This document shows positions 17,446 to 25,616 of a stretch of DNA of 64,000 nt, piece after piece. Numbering within the stretch: position 1 is the stretch's first letter; every line of letters starts with the position of its first letter. Both the position numbers and the translations under genes were made by a program. The notes under the pieces were generated by a model. That model worked only from the letters and a program-made list of their open reading frames with translations, was not told where the DNA came from and did no database searches. The stretch comes from Chrysogorgia sp. JL179-B06 (Eukaryota > Cnidaria > Anthozoa > Scleralcyonacea > Chrysogorgiidae), in NCBI GenBank assembly GCA_035772405.1, contig JAYKKM010000452.1:2557501-2621500 (forward strand). Direction: 5' to 3'.

Positions 17446-18213
17446 ATGACTTCCACGACACTTCAACTATTTGATTTCGACGGTCACCAAATCACAACGG
17501 TTAATCACAACGGTGAAATATGGTTCAAAGCGAAAGAAGTCGCGAGCGCTCTAGGTTATGCTCAACCAAAAGATGCGGTGCACGACCACGTCGAACCTGA
17601 CTGTAGAATGAAGATAGAGCAGGCCTCGTTTATCAACGAACTTGGGGTCTACTCGTTGGTGTTCTCGAGTAAAATGGAGCGTGCGAAACACTTTGGAAGG
17701 TGGGTGCACTCAGAAGTTTTACCAAGCGTTAAAAAAAGTTTAGCTGACGTCGGTCTCAAACACAACCAGTTTAAAATGATCACTGAGTTCGACCTTCACA
17801 CGAAAGTTGTTGGTTTTCTTAGGAAATATTATCCAGAAGCTATTTTGATAGCCGCTTGTGGTGAGAATCAAGACACTTCAAGTAAAAGAATAAATTCGTG
17901 GAAAAAAGGTTACCAACGTGGAACGCCTGACTTGATTATCGCCAACGCAAACCGACAGCACAGCGGACTTGTGATTGAGTTCAAGAACCCAGGTGGCACA
18001 GGTAAGACATCCAAAGAGCAAGACTCTCTGTTGCTCAGATACAAATCCGCTGGTTATCTAACATTGTTGTGCGACTCGTACGACGACGCTATTACTACAG
18101 TAATAAAATATTTCTTTGACATTGGGTTTCAATGTTCCCAGTGTTTTCGTAAACTTAAAAATAAAGCAGCGTTAAGTAACCACGAGAGACATCACTGTGT
18201 GGCGCGCGACTAA
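17446..18213 (+). CDS. E2 BRO-N / VRR-NUC-like nuclease / zinc-finger protein
   Basis: 255 residues from the ATG at 17446, preceded by CTATATAGTG. Residues 1-98 are a BRO-N domain (IWFKAKEVASALGYAQPKDA, HVEPDC, FINELGVYSLVFSSKM, KHFGRWVHSEVLPSVKK), a DNA-binding module of phages and large DNA viruses. Residues 115-225 are a PD-(D/E)XK nuclease of VRR-NUC type with PD161-162, E178-F-K180 and Q192. A C2H2/C2HC finger (CSQCFRKLKNKAALSNH) closes the protein. The nuclease and finger are shared with E1, where BRO-N is absent. Likely role: structure-specific DNA cleavage in replication or resolution of hairpin ends (inference). Confidence 0.8.
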   Translation: MTSTTLQLFDFDGHQITTVNHNGEIWFKAKEVASALGYAQPKDAVHDHVEPDCRMKIEQASFINELGVYSLVFSSKMERAKHFGRWVHSEVLPSVKKSLADVGLKHNQFKMITEFDLHTKVVGFLRKYYPEAILIAACGENQDTSSKRINSWKKGYQRGTPDLIIANANRQHSGLVIEFKNPGGTGKTSKEQDSLLLRYKSAGYLTLLCDSYDDAITTVIKYFFDIGFQCSQCFRKLKNKAALSNHERHHCVARD

Positions 18214-18308
18214 TTTTACGTGTGTGAAAAAAAAATGTTTCTATGAGACATTGGACGCTTCATGTGACCAATGTATACATTTAAAAAGTGGGGTATCCGA
18301 GATCACCC

Positions 18309-18881
18309 TTAATTTTGTGTGGAAGGATGATGACGTCTGCACACTGCGCGATATTGCTCAGCGCCACCAACGAATGATGGTCCTGGGTTGTATCTCCAAT
18401 TGAATGGCGCTTCAACAGTTGTTCCGTAAGTGTCGAGACAAACGACGCAATACGCTTTTAGAAATGTGATGTCGTCCGCCATTGGGAACAACGTGTCAAG
18501 CTCACCAAGTCTTTTTAAATGCTCTGTTGTTATGAGACCGCAAATAATGACGTGGATGCCAGCTTTAATGTATTCGCGAATAATTGGGAGTAACCCAGAG
18601 TACCAATGGCCCTCATCAATGCCAATGACGTCGTAGTCAGCTATCTCGGAAGAACTCGGGAGGTTGGTGATTAACTTCGCAGGTAAACTGTCTGATCCAA
18701 CAACAATGGTCTGACGGTGCGTGGAGAACGCGTGGTCAGTTCGCCTAGTGTCGCCTGTGTTGTTCATGTAGAGGACTTTGAGCCCTGATTTACTTAACGT
18801 GATTAACCTACGAAGAGTCTCTGTTGTTTTTCCTGCAAACATGGGACCAATCACGATTTCTAGGTTACCGAGTCTCTTCAT
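18309..18881 (-). CDS. E2 thymidine kinase (TK1 type)
   Basis: 190 residues. The P-loop is GPMFAGKT at 12-19, and the DE pair is in VIGIDEGHWY (89-90). The zinc-binding pairs are CVVC (145-148) and CRRH (181-184), and the substrate lasso is GGAEQYRAVC. All are hallmarks of type II (TK1-like) thymidine kinases, which phosphorylate thymidine to dTMP. Length equals that of poxviral and cellular TK1 cores. A viral element may use it to raise dTTP in non-dividing cells. It overlaps its upstream neighbour (18865-19680) by 17 bp. The start is preceded by GTATAGTAATC. The kinase is not part of the usual Polinton core set. Confidence 0.93.
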   Translation of the reverse strand: MKRLGNLEIVIGPMFAGKTTETLRRLITLSKSGLKVLYMNNTGDTRRTDHAFSTHRQTIVVGSDSLPAKLITNLPSSSEIADYDVIGIDEGHWYSGLLPIIREYIKAGIHVIICGLITTEHLKRLGELDTLFPMADDITFLKAYCVVCLDTYGTTVEAPFNWRYNPGPSFVGGAEQYRAVCRRHHPSTQN

Positions 18882-19680
18882 GATTACTATACCTCCAGAG
18901 AAATGTTCTCTCCTGTTGCGGCAACTGTTGTTCGTTGTTAAATATTCGCTGAAGCTCTAAGTTTTTAAGATGAGACCTCGAGCTCTCGTGTCTCAAGCGA
19001 TGCAGTGGGTCGTTGGTGACCACACCGCATGGGTGACAGGTGTACACGTTTTCGTCTCTCGCAAAGTGTCTGTGGGCGGGCGAGAGTATGTGGTCCCTGA
19101 TATCGTCCACACCTAGTATTTCCTTACACCCAACCTTGCAAACGTGAACGTCGCGGTTCGCGGCGAGATCTAGCCACGCTTTGGCTTTGGTTGGGCATGG
19201 TTTCCATATAAGGGTCACTAAGAACACTTGGAGGAAGTTACCGAGTAACGTACCGTTGGACCCACTAGGGTTGTTCAAGTAGACATCACTTGCTAACATA
19301 AGGTACTTGAATGATGAGTAACACCACACAGGGATTATGCTAGCTAATCTATCAGCAATCTCCTTGGCTCTATCTTCTCGAAGATCGATCCAAGTGTCGT
19401 GAAGATGCCTCGCACAGTCGACCTGGGGGATAGGCTGTTTTATTAACACCTCTTCACGTCTGAGGTCGAGCAGATTGTATATTGAAAAGTACTCGTTTAA
19501 GACGTTGGGTCCATTGTCGACTCGTGGGGTAGACACACTGACAAAGGCCGTTCTCAGCAAGCGGTCAATAACTTCTTCGCTAACCTCTCGGTCTTGAGTC
19601 GTTATGTTATACTCCCAGAAAAGAGCCCCTCTTTTTTTTGGTGCGTTTGGTCTGGGACTGTGAGATAACTGTGAGGTCAT
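18865..19680 (-). CDS. E2 unknown protein with two C-terminal zinc fingers
   Basis: The ATG is at 19680 (MTSQLSHSPRPNAPKKRGAL); the frame continues upstream without ATG, so 19680 is preferred. About 271 residues. The N-terminal and middle parts are unrecognised (VCKVGCKEILGVDDI follows a helical region). The C-terminus has two finger-like units: CKVGC with HILSPAHRH, and CHPC with HRLRHESSRSH. These could bind DNA or RNA. It shares a divergent promoter region, containing the CTGTGAG array, with the rightward 111-aa gene, and overlaps the TK gene downstream, so the two are probably co-expressed. Confidence 0.6.
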   Translation of the reverse strand: MTSQLSHSPRPNAPKKRGALFWEYNITTQDREVSEEVIDRLLRTAFVSVSTPRVDNGPNVLNEYFSIYNLLDLRREEVLIKQPIPQVDCARHLHDTWIDLREDRAKEIADRLASIIPVWCYSSFKYLMLASDVYLNNPSGSNGTLLGNFLQVFLVTLIWKPCPTKAKAWLDLAANRDVHVCKVGCKEILGVDDIRDHILSPAHRHFARDENVYTCHPCGVVTNDPLHRLRHESSRSHLKNLELQRIFNNEQQLPQQERTFLWRYSNHEETR

Positions 19681-19710
19681 CTGTGAGATACCTGTGAGGT
19701 CAACTGTGAG
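19658..19710 (+). promoter_or_regulatory. Five phased CTGTGAG repeats between divergent E2 genes
   Basis: CTGTGAG starts at 19658, 19669, 19681, 19692 and 19704, spacing 11-12-11-12 bp. The array lies 26 bp before the ATG at 19737 and covers the start region of the leftward gene. E1 has the same number, spacing and position (4767-4819). The following segment CACGTGATAGTGTACTAG resembles CACGTATAGTATAG of E1, so a bound factor plus an initiator is likely. Confidence 0.7.
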
Positions 19711-19736
19711 TAAGATAACACGTGATAGTGTACTAG

Positions 19737-20072
19737 ATGGTTGAAGACTCACAGACGGCTGTTGAGGCGAAGATTACAGCTGATGTGAAGAGTGTTAAGG
19801 TGAAGGACCCAAAGCGTGTCGCCGCTGGTAAAAAGTTGGCTGAGATATCGAAAGCTGCGAAAGAAAAGAAAATGCGTGAAACGATAGTCAACGAAGAACA
19901 GGGTGGTGAGTGGAGCTATGGTTACATTGTTGGAACACTTGGTGTTATCATTGCTGGTGCTTCGCTATGGTACACAATTAGCAGTGAAAAAGAACCTGTG
20001 AGTACTGCACCAGCACCTGCGTCAGAGAGTCACAAAACTCGTCGTCCAGCGCTAGACACATTTGATTCTTGA
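19737..20072 (+). CDS. E2 conserved single-pass membrane protein (111 aa)
   Basis: It has an acidic start, a basic helix (KDPKRVAAGKKLAEISKAAK) and a transmembrane segment (YGYIVGTLGVIIAGASLWYT), then a Pro/Ser-rich tail. It is the orthologue of the E1 protein at 4425-4745. Function is unknown. It is the first gene of the rightward cluster that ends with PolB, and it lies directly behind the phased repeat array. Confidence 0.75.
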   Translation: MVEDSQTAVEAKITADVKSVKVKDPKRVAAGKKLAEISKAAKEKKMRETIVNEEQGGEWSYGYIVGTLGVIIAGASLWYTISSEKEPVSTAPAPASESHKTRRPALDTFDS

Positions 20073-20093
20073 ACAAAACACACGACAATGTAT

Positions 20094-20330
20094 ATGGCTG
20101 CGATCGATCGAAAAGAACTTATGAACGAATTGTACGATGCGCTACTTGTTACGACTGGCGCTGTGGTAGTGAGCATGATTTCTAAAAATGCTTTGGGAGA
20201 GCCACTAGGTACACCAGAGACTGTGAAAGGTACAGTGAAACTTGCTGCGGCTGTTGGTGCAGGAACGCTGTTAGTAAAATGGGCGCAATCGAAAAAGTGG
20301 ATACCGACAGATCCATTCAAATCAACGTAA
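20094..20330 (+). CDS. E2 conserved small membrane protein (~78 aa)
   Basis: The start could be 20088 (MYMAAIDRKELM) or 20094 (MAAIDRKELM); E1 begins MASIDRKELM, which favours 20094. A hydrophobic segment (LLVTTGAVVVSMISKNAL) is followed by EPLGTPETVKGTVKLAAAVG and ends PTDPF. It is the orthologue of E1 4174-4407. Its neighbour starts 4 bp after its stop. Strong conservation between the two elements implies an essential role, perhaps in the particle, but none is known to me. Confidence 0.75.
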   Translation: MAAIDRKELMNELYDALLVTTGAVVVSMISKNALGEPLGTPETVKGTVKLAAAVGAGTLLVKWAQSKKWIPTDPFKST

Positions 20331-20334
20331 GTTA

Positions 20335-20754
20335 ATGGCGAGTGTTGTGGCTGGAGGGATATTTAATGCGATAGCTTTTGCAGGTGCTGGCTTTATGTTT
20401 TCGAAGTTTAATCATTCAGGTTACGAAGCTGAGATGAAAAGACACAACCACGCGTTGGAACAGTTAGCCAGTGCGAAAGAAGTGTGGTATGAAAATGAAG
20501 TCGCTAAGAAAGATAAGATCCAGCGTTTGCGACAACGGCTCTCAGACGCTAACGCTGACATCAATGACACAAACCACGCGTTGGAAGAACTTAGAAGCGT
20601 AATGACTATACGGTACAGCGGACGAGTGTTCACTAACCTCCCGAAGATCGCGGATTACTACCAACCGAGTGCGGAAATGGGGGAATACCATTTATTGTTT
20701 GTTAGCGCGCTAGGTTTGGGTAGTGGAGTAGCGGTGTGGGTGTTGGTTCGATAA
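20335..20754 (+). CDS. E2 membrane/coiled-coil protein (139 aa)
   Basis: The N-terminal hydrophobic segment (MASVVAGGIFNAIAFAGAGF) is followed by a long charged coiled coil (residues ~25-95, including RLSDANADINDTNHALEELR) and a C-terminal hydrophobic segment (LLFVSALGLGSGVAVWVLV). Two membrane anchors flanking a coil could bridge membrane and capsid (inference). The E1 copy (3741-4157) is interrupted by stops. Intact here. Confidence 0.72.
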   Translation: MASVVAGGIFNAIAFAGAGFMFSKFNHSGYEAEMKRHNHALEQLASAKEVWYENEVAKKDKIQRLRQRLSDANADINDTNHALEELRSVMTIRYSGRVFTNLPKIADYYQPSAEMGEYHLLFVSALGLGSGVAVWVLVR

Positions 20755-20789
20755 AAAATGTTGGAGTAGTATAAGCGGTGGACAAACTT

Positions 20790-21362
20790 ATGAGGCAGAT
20801 GAGTTATGGCTTGACAATTGACGAGATCGCGAGCGGGACGCAAATTGAGTGTGGAGGCATCTCCAGGTTTTACTACTGCTCGGATTGCGACGTTGTGAAA
20901 AACGTAAGTGACTGTGGTGGGTACGCGTGTCCAAAGTGTGGTGACATCGAGTGGGGTTACACTCAGAGTTATAGCGACATAAGACTCACACGACCAAAAA
21001 GCGTTCACAAACGGTCTTGGTGGATGGGGAGGAGACTACGGAATGTTGTGAAGGGTGAGCACCTTGAGTTGGTAAAAGAGGACTTCCTGAAAGTTGTCAA
21101 CGTGTTGTACTCATGCAATTTGATAAAGGGTAGAAACGTCAGCAGATATGGATACTACATTATTAGGTTGTGTCATAGAAGACGACTTGAGACACTCAAA
21201 AGGGTGCCAGACCTCAAAGACGGGAAGGTGAAAGATAAGTTCGACGACAATTTGTTTGGGGTGGTGTACCCAAAGCTGGGATGGTGTGAAAGTGACGATC
21301 GTTATCACAACGAGTGGCTTAGGAAAAAAATAAATAAGCGTAGTGTATATAGAAGCCAATGA
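20790..21362 (+). CDS. E2 zinc-ribbon protein, possibly VLTF3-like
   Basis: 190 residues from the ATG at 20790; AGTAGTATAAG lies just upstream. A zinc ribbon is formed by CSDCDVVKNVSDCGGYACPKC. A helical region with GYYIIRLCHRRRLETLK follows, and the sequence YPKLGW lies near the end. A ribbon followed by helices and a terminal LGW resembles the late transcription factor 3 family of large DNA viruses, but the match is by eye and weak. Its stop overlaps the PolB start by 4 bases (ATGA), so the two are translationally or transcriptionally linked. No counterpart is left in E1. Confidence 0.5.
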   Translation: MRQMSYGLTIDEIASGTQIECGGISRFYYCSDCDVVKNVSDCGGYACPKCGDIEWGYTQSYSDIRLTRPKSVHKRSWWMGRRLRNVVKGEHLELVKEDFLKVVNVLYSCNLIKGRNVSRYGYYIIRLCHRRRLETLKRVPDLKDGKVKDKFDDNLFGVVYPKLGWCESDDRYHNEWLRKKINKRSVYRSQ

Positions 21363-24300
21363 GTCGGACTGTGAAAAACCCACTGACAAAAAGACAGGCG
21401 CATAAGACGAGTGCAGCCGTTGTCAATTCGCTAACAGACGAAGCGACCAACGTTCACGGCTTCTTTAGAGATCAAGAGGGACAACCTGTAGTCGAAGACC
21501 TCACACCGTCAACGCATCTGTTGGATCGAGCACTGAGAGGGTTCACAAGGTCCTATGGAGTCGAAGTAATTGACGACAGAGACATCAATCAGGTAAACGC
21601 TAGTAGAGGTGCTGTCACTAACCTTTTGAGACGTGAGCTGGGTGAGACCAACGGAATGAAAGTGGTAGAGACAGTCAAGGTCACTTTTGAGAAAGTTTTA
21701 GAGCGTGATAAGACCACATACAAAACTGCCTACTTTAACAGCGAAACGTTCGTCGTCATTAACAAGCATGACATCGAGGGTGTCGCCAACCGTGGGTCGG
21801 AACAGATTTTGACGCGGATAGCTGGGTGGCTATCTGAGGGGTCTGGATGGACTATCGACAAAATAGACGCACACTACGTTAATATTGCTATTTATAGACC
21901 TTTGAATGGGAGTAGCTACATTGCGTTGCCAAAGGAGCTGCGCAACAGTATGAAGGGCTTGATAAACGTGAATAATGGGGATGACAACGAGTGCTTTAGA
22001 TGGTGTCACCTTGCGCACAAGTTTCCTGTTGGAAAACACTCTGATAGAACGTCGAAGTACGCTAGGCATGTCGGTGAGCTGAACTATGACGGAATTGACT
22101 TCCCAGTCACACTCAAAGACTACAACAAGATCGAAAAGGCTAACGATATTAGCATTAATGTTTTTGGGTATGAAAATAAGCAGCCATTCCCTGTGTACGT
22201 TTCTAAGGAGGCGTATCCTGACCATATGGACCTACTGTTGATAACTAATGACGTGGGCAACAAGCATTATGTGTACATTCGCGATTTTAACAAATTCATG
22301 TACCGTCAGACAGAGCATAAGGCGAGAAAGCATTTTTGCAGGTATTGTTTGCAGTGTTTTAGTCGAGCGGACGTGCTTGAAAGTCATGTTGAAGTGTGTT
22401 TGGTCATTAATGGGAAGCAAGCTATAAAAATGCCGCAAAAAGGTGCGAAAGTGAAGTACGAGAATTTTAGTAGACAATTAAATGTACCATTTGTGGTGTA
22501 TGCAGACTTCGAGGCTATCACACAGAAGGTGCATGCGGCAACACCATCAAGCGAGTGTAGCTACACAAATGCTTACCAGAGGCACGTTGACTGTGGTTAT
22601 GGGTACAAATTAGTTTGTTGCTACGACGACGAGTACAGTAAGCCAGTAAAAGTGTATCGCGGTGAAAATGCAGTCAACAAGTTCATTGGGGAGATGTTAG
22701 AAATTGTTGAATATTGTAAAGAGACATCTGAGAGTCACTTTAACAAAGAAATGATACTGACTGATGCCGATAAGAAGAACTTTGACGAGGCTAAAAGTTG
22801 CCATATTTGTAGTGTTGAGTACACCGACGCTGACGTTAGAGTGAGAGACCACTGTCACGTGTCAGGCAAGTACAGAGGGTCCGCACATCGCGATTGTAAT
22901 GTGAACTTTAAGTTGACTGACAAAATTCCTGTGATCTTTCATAACTTACGTGGCTACGATAGTCACTTCATTATGCAGGAGATTGGCAAGTTTGGTCAAG
23001 ACATAAATGTGATACCGAACAACATGGAGAAGTACATGGCGTTCATGCTTGGAAAAAACTTGGTATTCTTGGACAGCTTTCAGTTCATGAGTAGTGGTCT
23101 AGACAACTTGGTGAAGAACCTACCAAGGGACGCTTTCAAATACACGTCAGAAGTGTTTCGCGACGAGGGGTTGGCACTTATGACAAGAAAGGGGGTCTAC
23201 CCCTATGATTATATGGACTCCTTTGATAAATTCGATGAAAGCGAACTACCCTCCAAAAAAGACTTCTACAGCGTTCTGAATGATGAAGACATTACGGAAG
23301 AAATGCATGAGCGTGCTTGCGATGTGTGGGACTACTTCGACGTTAAAAATATGGGTGGATACCACGACCTGTATTTGAAAAGTGACGTGCTCTTGCTTGC
23401 CGACGTTTTTGAGAACTTTAGAAAGACATGCCATCGTGAGTACAAATTAGACCCGTGTCACTATTTCACGTCGCCTGGATTGGCTTGGGATGCCATGTTA
23501 AAAATGACTGGAGTGGAGCTCGAATTATTGTCCGACATTGACATGTTCCAGTTCGTAGAATTAGGTATGCGTGGTGGTGTGAGCTACATATGCAACAGAC
23601 ATGGCGTGGCGAATAATAAATACATGAAGGGGTACGATAAAACGCAAGAGTCGAAGTATTTGATGTACCTTGATGCCAACAATTTGTATGGATGGGCAAT
23701 GAGTCGAAGTCTACCTACGGGTGGCTTCAAGTGGTTGACTGAGAGAGAAATAAAAAAGGTTAATCTATGCGACTATCACAACGACAGTAAAAAGGGGTTG
23801 CTGCTTGAAGTCGACTTGGAGTATCCAGACCATTTGCATGAGCTACATAACGACTACCCGCTGGCCCCTGAGAAAATGGAGATAACCGTTGACATGTTGT
23901 CGGAGTACTGCACGAAAATAAAAAATAAGTTTAACGTGAGTGTTGGCGGTGTGAAGAAGCTGGTGACTAATTTGATGGACAAAAAAAAGTACGTGTGTCA
24001 TTATAGAAATTTGCAGTTGTACACAGATCTTGGATTGAAAATCAAAAAGGTGCATAGGGTCCTACAGTTCGACCAGTCCAAGTGGTTGGGCAAGTACATT
24101 GACTTTAACACAGTCAAAAGAACTGCGGCTAAGAACGCTTTTGAGAAGGATTTCTTCAAGTTGATGAACAACAGCGTGTTTGGAAAAACAATGGAAAACT
24201 TGAGGAAGCGTGTGGACGTAAGATTGGTGACCACTGCGAAGAAATTTAAAAAGCTTGTCTCGAAGCCGACGTTTGTGTCTTGCAAGATATTTAGCGAGAA

Positions 24301-24970
24301 CCTAGTTGCTGTCCATAAGGTTAAAGAAACGCTGACACTAAATCGACCCGCATATGTAGGTATGTGTATATTAGACTTGAGCAAAACGCTGATGTATGAT
24401 TTCCACTATAATTACATTATGAAAAAGTACTCTAGCGACACCTGCAGATTGCACTTCACTGACACTGACAGTCTGTTGTACTCAATCAAAACTGGCGACG
24501 TCTACTCTGACTTTATGATGGAGCGCGAAAAGTTTGACAATAGCGATTATCCTGACGACAACCCATTCGCTTTCAAAGAGAATAAGAAAGTTATCGGCAA
24601 GATGAAAGACGAGTGCGCTGGAACACCAATTATTGAGTTCGTTGGGTTGCGCAGTAAGATGTACAGCTATTTGAAAGAGGATGGAGGTGGTGGGAAAACC
24701 GCTAAGGGTATTAGAAAGAACATTATTAAAAAAGTAATCAGACATGAAGATTACAAAAGTGTGTTACTTGAGCAGAAACAATTGCGACACATAATGAAGA
24801 CCATTAGAAGTGTCAAACATCAGCTAGGTAGTTACGAAATTAATAAAGTGTCGCTATCCTGTTTTGATGACAAACGATACCTTTTAGAAAATGGCGTTGA
24901 CTCCTATGCGTATGGTCACAAAAACATTGAAGCGAGAGACACCACTGGGAGTAGTGAACAAACGGACTAA
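21359..24970 (+). CDS. E2 protein-primed-type DNA polymerase B
   Basis: 1,203 residues, frame intact. In order: N-terminal region (to ~325) with SEGSGW and FGYENKQPFPVYVS; a C2H2-like finger (CRYCLQCF, ~327); Exo I YADFEAI (~383); an endonuclease-VII-like cluster (CHIC ~481; RDHCHVSGKYRGSAH ~497-511); Exo II HNLRGYDSHF (~528); Exo III YLKSDVLLLAD (~671). Motif A is LDANNLYGWAM (~771), motif B is KLMNNSVFGKTMEN (~934) and motif C is DTDS (~1035). This is the family B replicase of Polintons, expected to copy the linear element with strand displacement from protein-primed ends. No separate terminal protein is recognised. It ends 56 bp before the right TIR. Confidence 0.94.
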   Translation: MSRTVKNPLTKRQAHKTSAAVVNSLTDEATNVHGFFRDQEGQPVVEDLTPSTHLLDRALRGFTRSYGVEVIDDRDINQVNASRGAVTNLLRRELGETNGMKVVETVKVTFEKVLERDKTTYKTAYFNSETFVVINKHDIEGVANRGSEQILTRIAGWLSEGSGWTIDKIDAHYVNIAIYRPLNGSSYIALPKELRNSMKGLINVNNGDDNECFRWCHLAHKFPVGKHSDRTSKYARHVGELNYDGIDFPVTLKDYNKIEKANDISINVFGYENKQPFPVYVSKEAYPDHMDLLLITNDVGNKHYVYIRDFNKFMYRQTEHKARKHFCRYCLQCFSRADVLESHVEVCLVINGKQAIKMPQKGAKVKYENFSRQLNVPFVVYADFEAITQKVHAATPSSECSYTNAYQRHVDCGYGYKLVCCYDDEYSKPVKVYRGENAVNKFIGEMLEIVEYCKETSESHFNKEMILTDADKKNFDEAKSCHICSVEYTDADVRVRDHCHVSGKYRGSAHRDCNVNFKLTDKIPVIFHNLRGYDSHFIMQEIGKFGQDINVIPNNMEKYMAFMLGKNLVFLDSFQFMSSGLDNLVKNLPRDAFKYTSEVFRDEGLALMTRKGVYPYDYMDSFDKFDESELPSKKDFYSVLNDEDITEEMHERACDVWDYFDVKNMGGYHDLYLKSDVLLLADVFENFRKTCHREYKLDPCHYFTSPGLAWDAMLKMTGVELELLSDIDMFQFVELGMRGGVSYICNRHGVANNKYMKGYDKTQESKYLMYLDANNLYGWAMSRSLPTGGFKWLTEREIKKVNLCDYHNDSKKGLLLEVDLEYPDHLHELHNDYPLAPEKMEITVDMLSEYCTKIKNKFNVSVGGVKKLVTNLMDKKKYVCHYRNLQLYTDLGLKIKKVHRVLQFDQSKWLGKYIDFNTVKRTAAKNAFEKDFFKLMNNSVFGKTMENLRKRVDVRLVTTAKKFKKLVSKPTFVSCKIFSENLVAVHKVKETLTLNRPAYVGMCILDLSKTLMYDFHYNYIMKKYSSDTCRLHFTDTDSLLYSIKTGDVYSDFMMEREKFDNSDYPDDNPFAFKENKKVIGKMKDECAGTPIIEFVGLRSKMYSYLKEDGGGGKTAKGIRKNIIKKVIRHEDYKSVLLEQKQLRHIMKTIRSVKHQLGSYEINKVSLSCFDDKRYLLENGVDSYAYGHKNIEARDTTGSSEQTD

Positions 24971-25025
24971 TTCGCAAAACGACTGGCTATTTGTTAGTCA
25001 ATGTTGTTAGCCAACCAAAAGAGCA

Positions 25026-25610
25026 CCATTTCGCTATCTATTTGGATAAACATCACCACTAGAGTCAAAATCTGGTGGTTTTTTTCGCGCGTGAATTGAG
25101 AGCAGCAGAACGTGTCGGTGGTCATAGTTTGTTTAACAAAAATGCGAAAATGTTGAAATGACCCTTTTTTTTTTTAATATGTGAAAATGATGAAGTGGCA
25201 TATTCTTTTTTTTAAATATGCGAAAATGTTGAAATGACACTTTCTATTTTTCCTAAATGTAATTTGACATAAATTTGCGAAAATGTTGAAACAGCACTTT
25301 CTATTTTTTAAATGTGGTTGAAATAATACCAAATTTAGCGAAAGTCATAATTTGGTATTGTTTCGTTAGTCTCGCGTGTGTTTGACATCAATTTAGTAGA
25401 AAACGTGGAAGGGGTGTCTAGCTTGACTAACGATTGCTGTAGTAGTATAGAGGGTGGGGCTGTGAGCTTATTCGACGTTAATTGTGAATATAAATACCAA
25501 AACATCGCCAAATTTGTCGAGTCGTGACTTGGCACAAATTTGGTGATGTTTTGGTATTTATATTCACAGTTGAAGTCGATTGGGCTCGCAGCCCCACCCT
25601 CTATACTACT
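25026..25610 (-). repeat. E2 right terminal inverted repeat
   Basis: Mirror of 7225-7811 with about ten differences, the densest around 25165-25176 where a poly-T run replaces the TTTCTA of the other copy. It ends CTATACTACT. Confidence 0.9.
25441..25610. repeat. E2 right terminal palindrome
   Basis: 170-bp imperfect palindrome, AGTAGTATAGAGGGTGGGGC to GCCCCACCCTCTATACTACT, mirror of 7225-7394. The same arm faces outward at both ends. Confidence 0.88.
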
Positions 25611-25616
25611 AACGAG
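25611..25616. repeat. Right target-site duplication of E2 (AACGAG)
   Basis: Exact copy of 7219-7224 immediately after the last base of E2. Confidence 0.92.

Larger units (their letters stand above)
7225..25610. mobile_element. E2: near-complete 18.4-kb Polinton/Maverick virus-like element
   Basis: Its ends are AGTAGTATAG and CTATACTACT, with long TIRs and a perfect 6-bp duplication. It contains the diagnostic set: protein-primed-type PolB with exonuclease, retroviral-type integrase with chromodomain, FtsK/A32-type packaging ATPase, double-jelly-roll-type major capsid and penton-like minor capsid. In addition it has a thymidine kinase, BRO-N nuclease, fiber-like protein and several small membrane proteins. 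No adenovirus-type maturation protease was recognised. TIRs are about 98% identical and most genes are intact, so insertion is probably recent. Two genes carry apparent small indels (near 11810 and 14677). Confidence 0.93.

Noticed and set aside
25335..25535. 66-codon frame repeated in both E2 TIRs as a TIR gene
   Set aside because: It is only the terminal palindrome read through; it ends inside AT-rich repeats and lacks protein-like composition.
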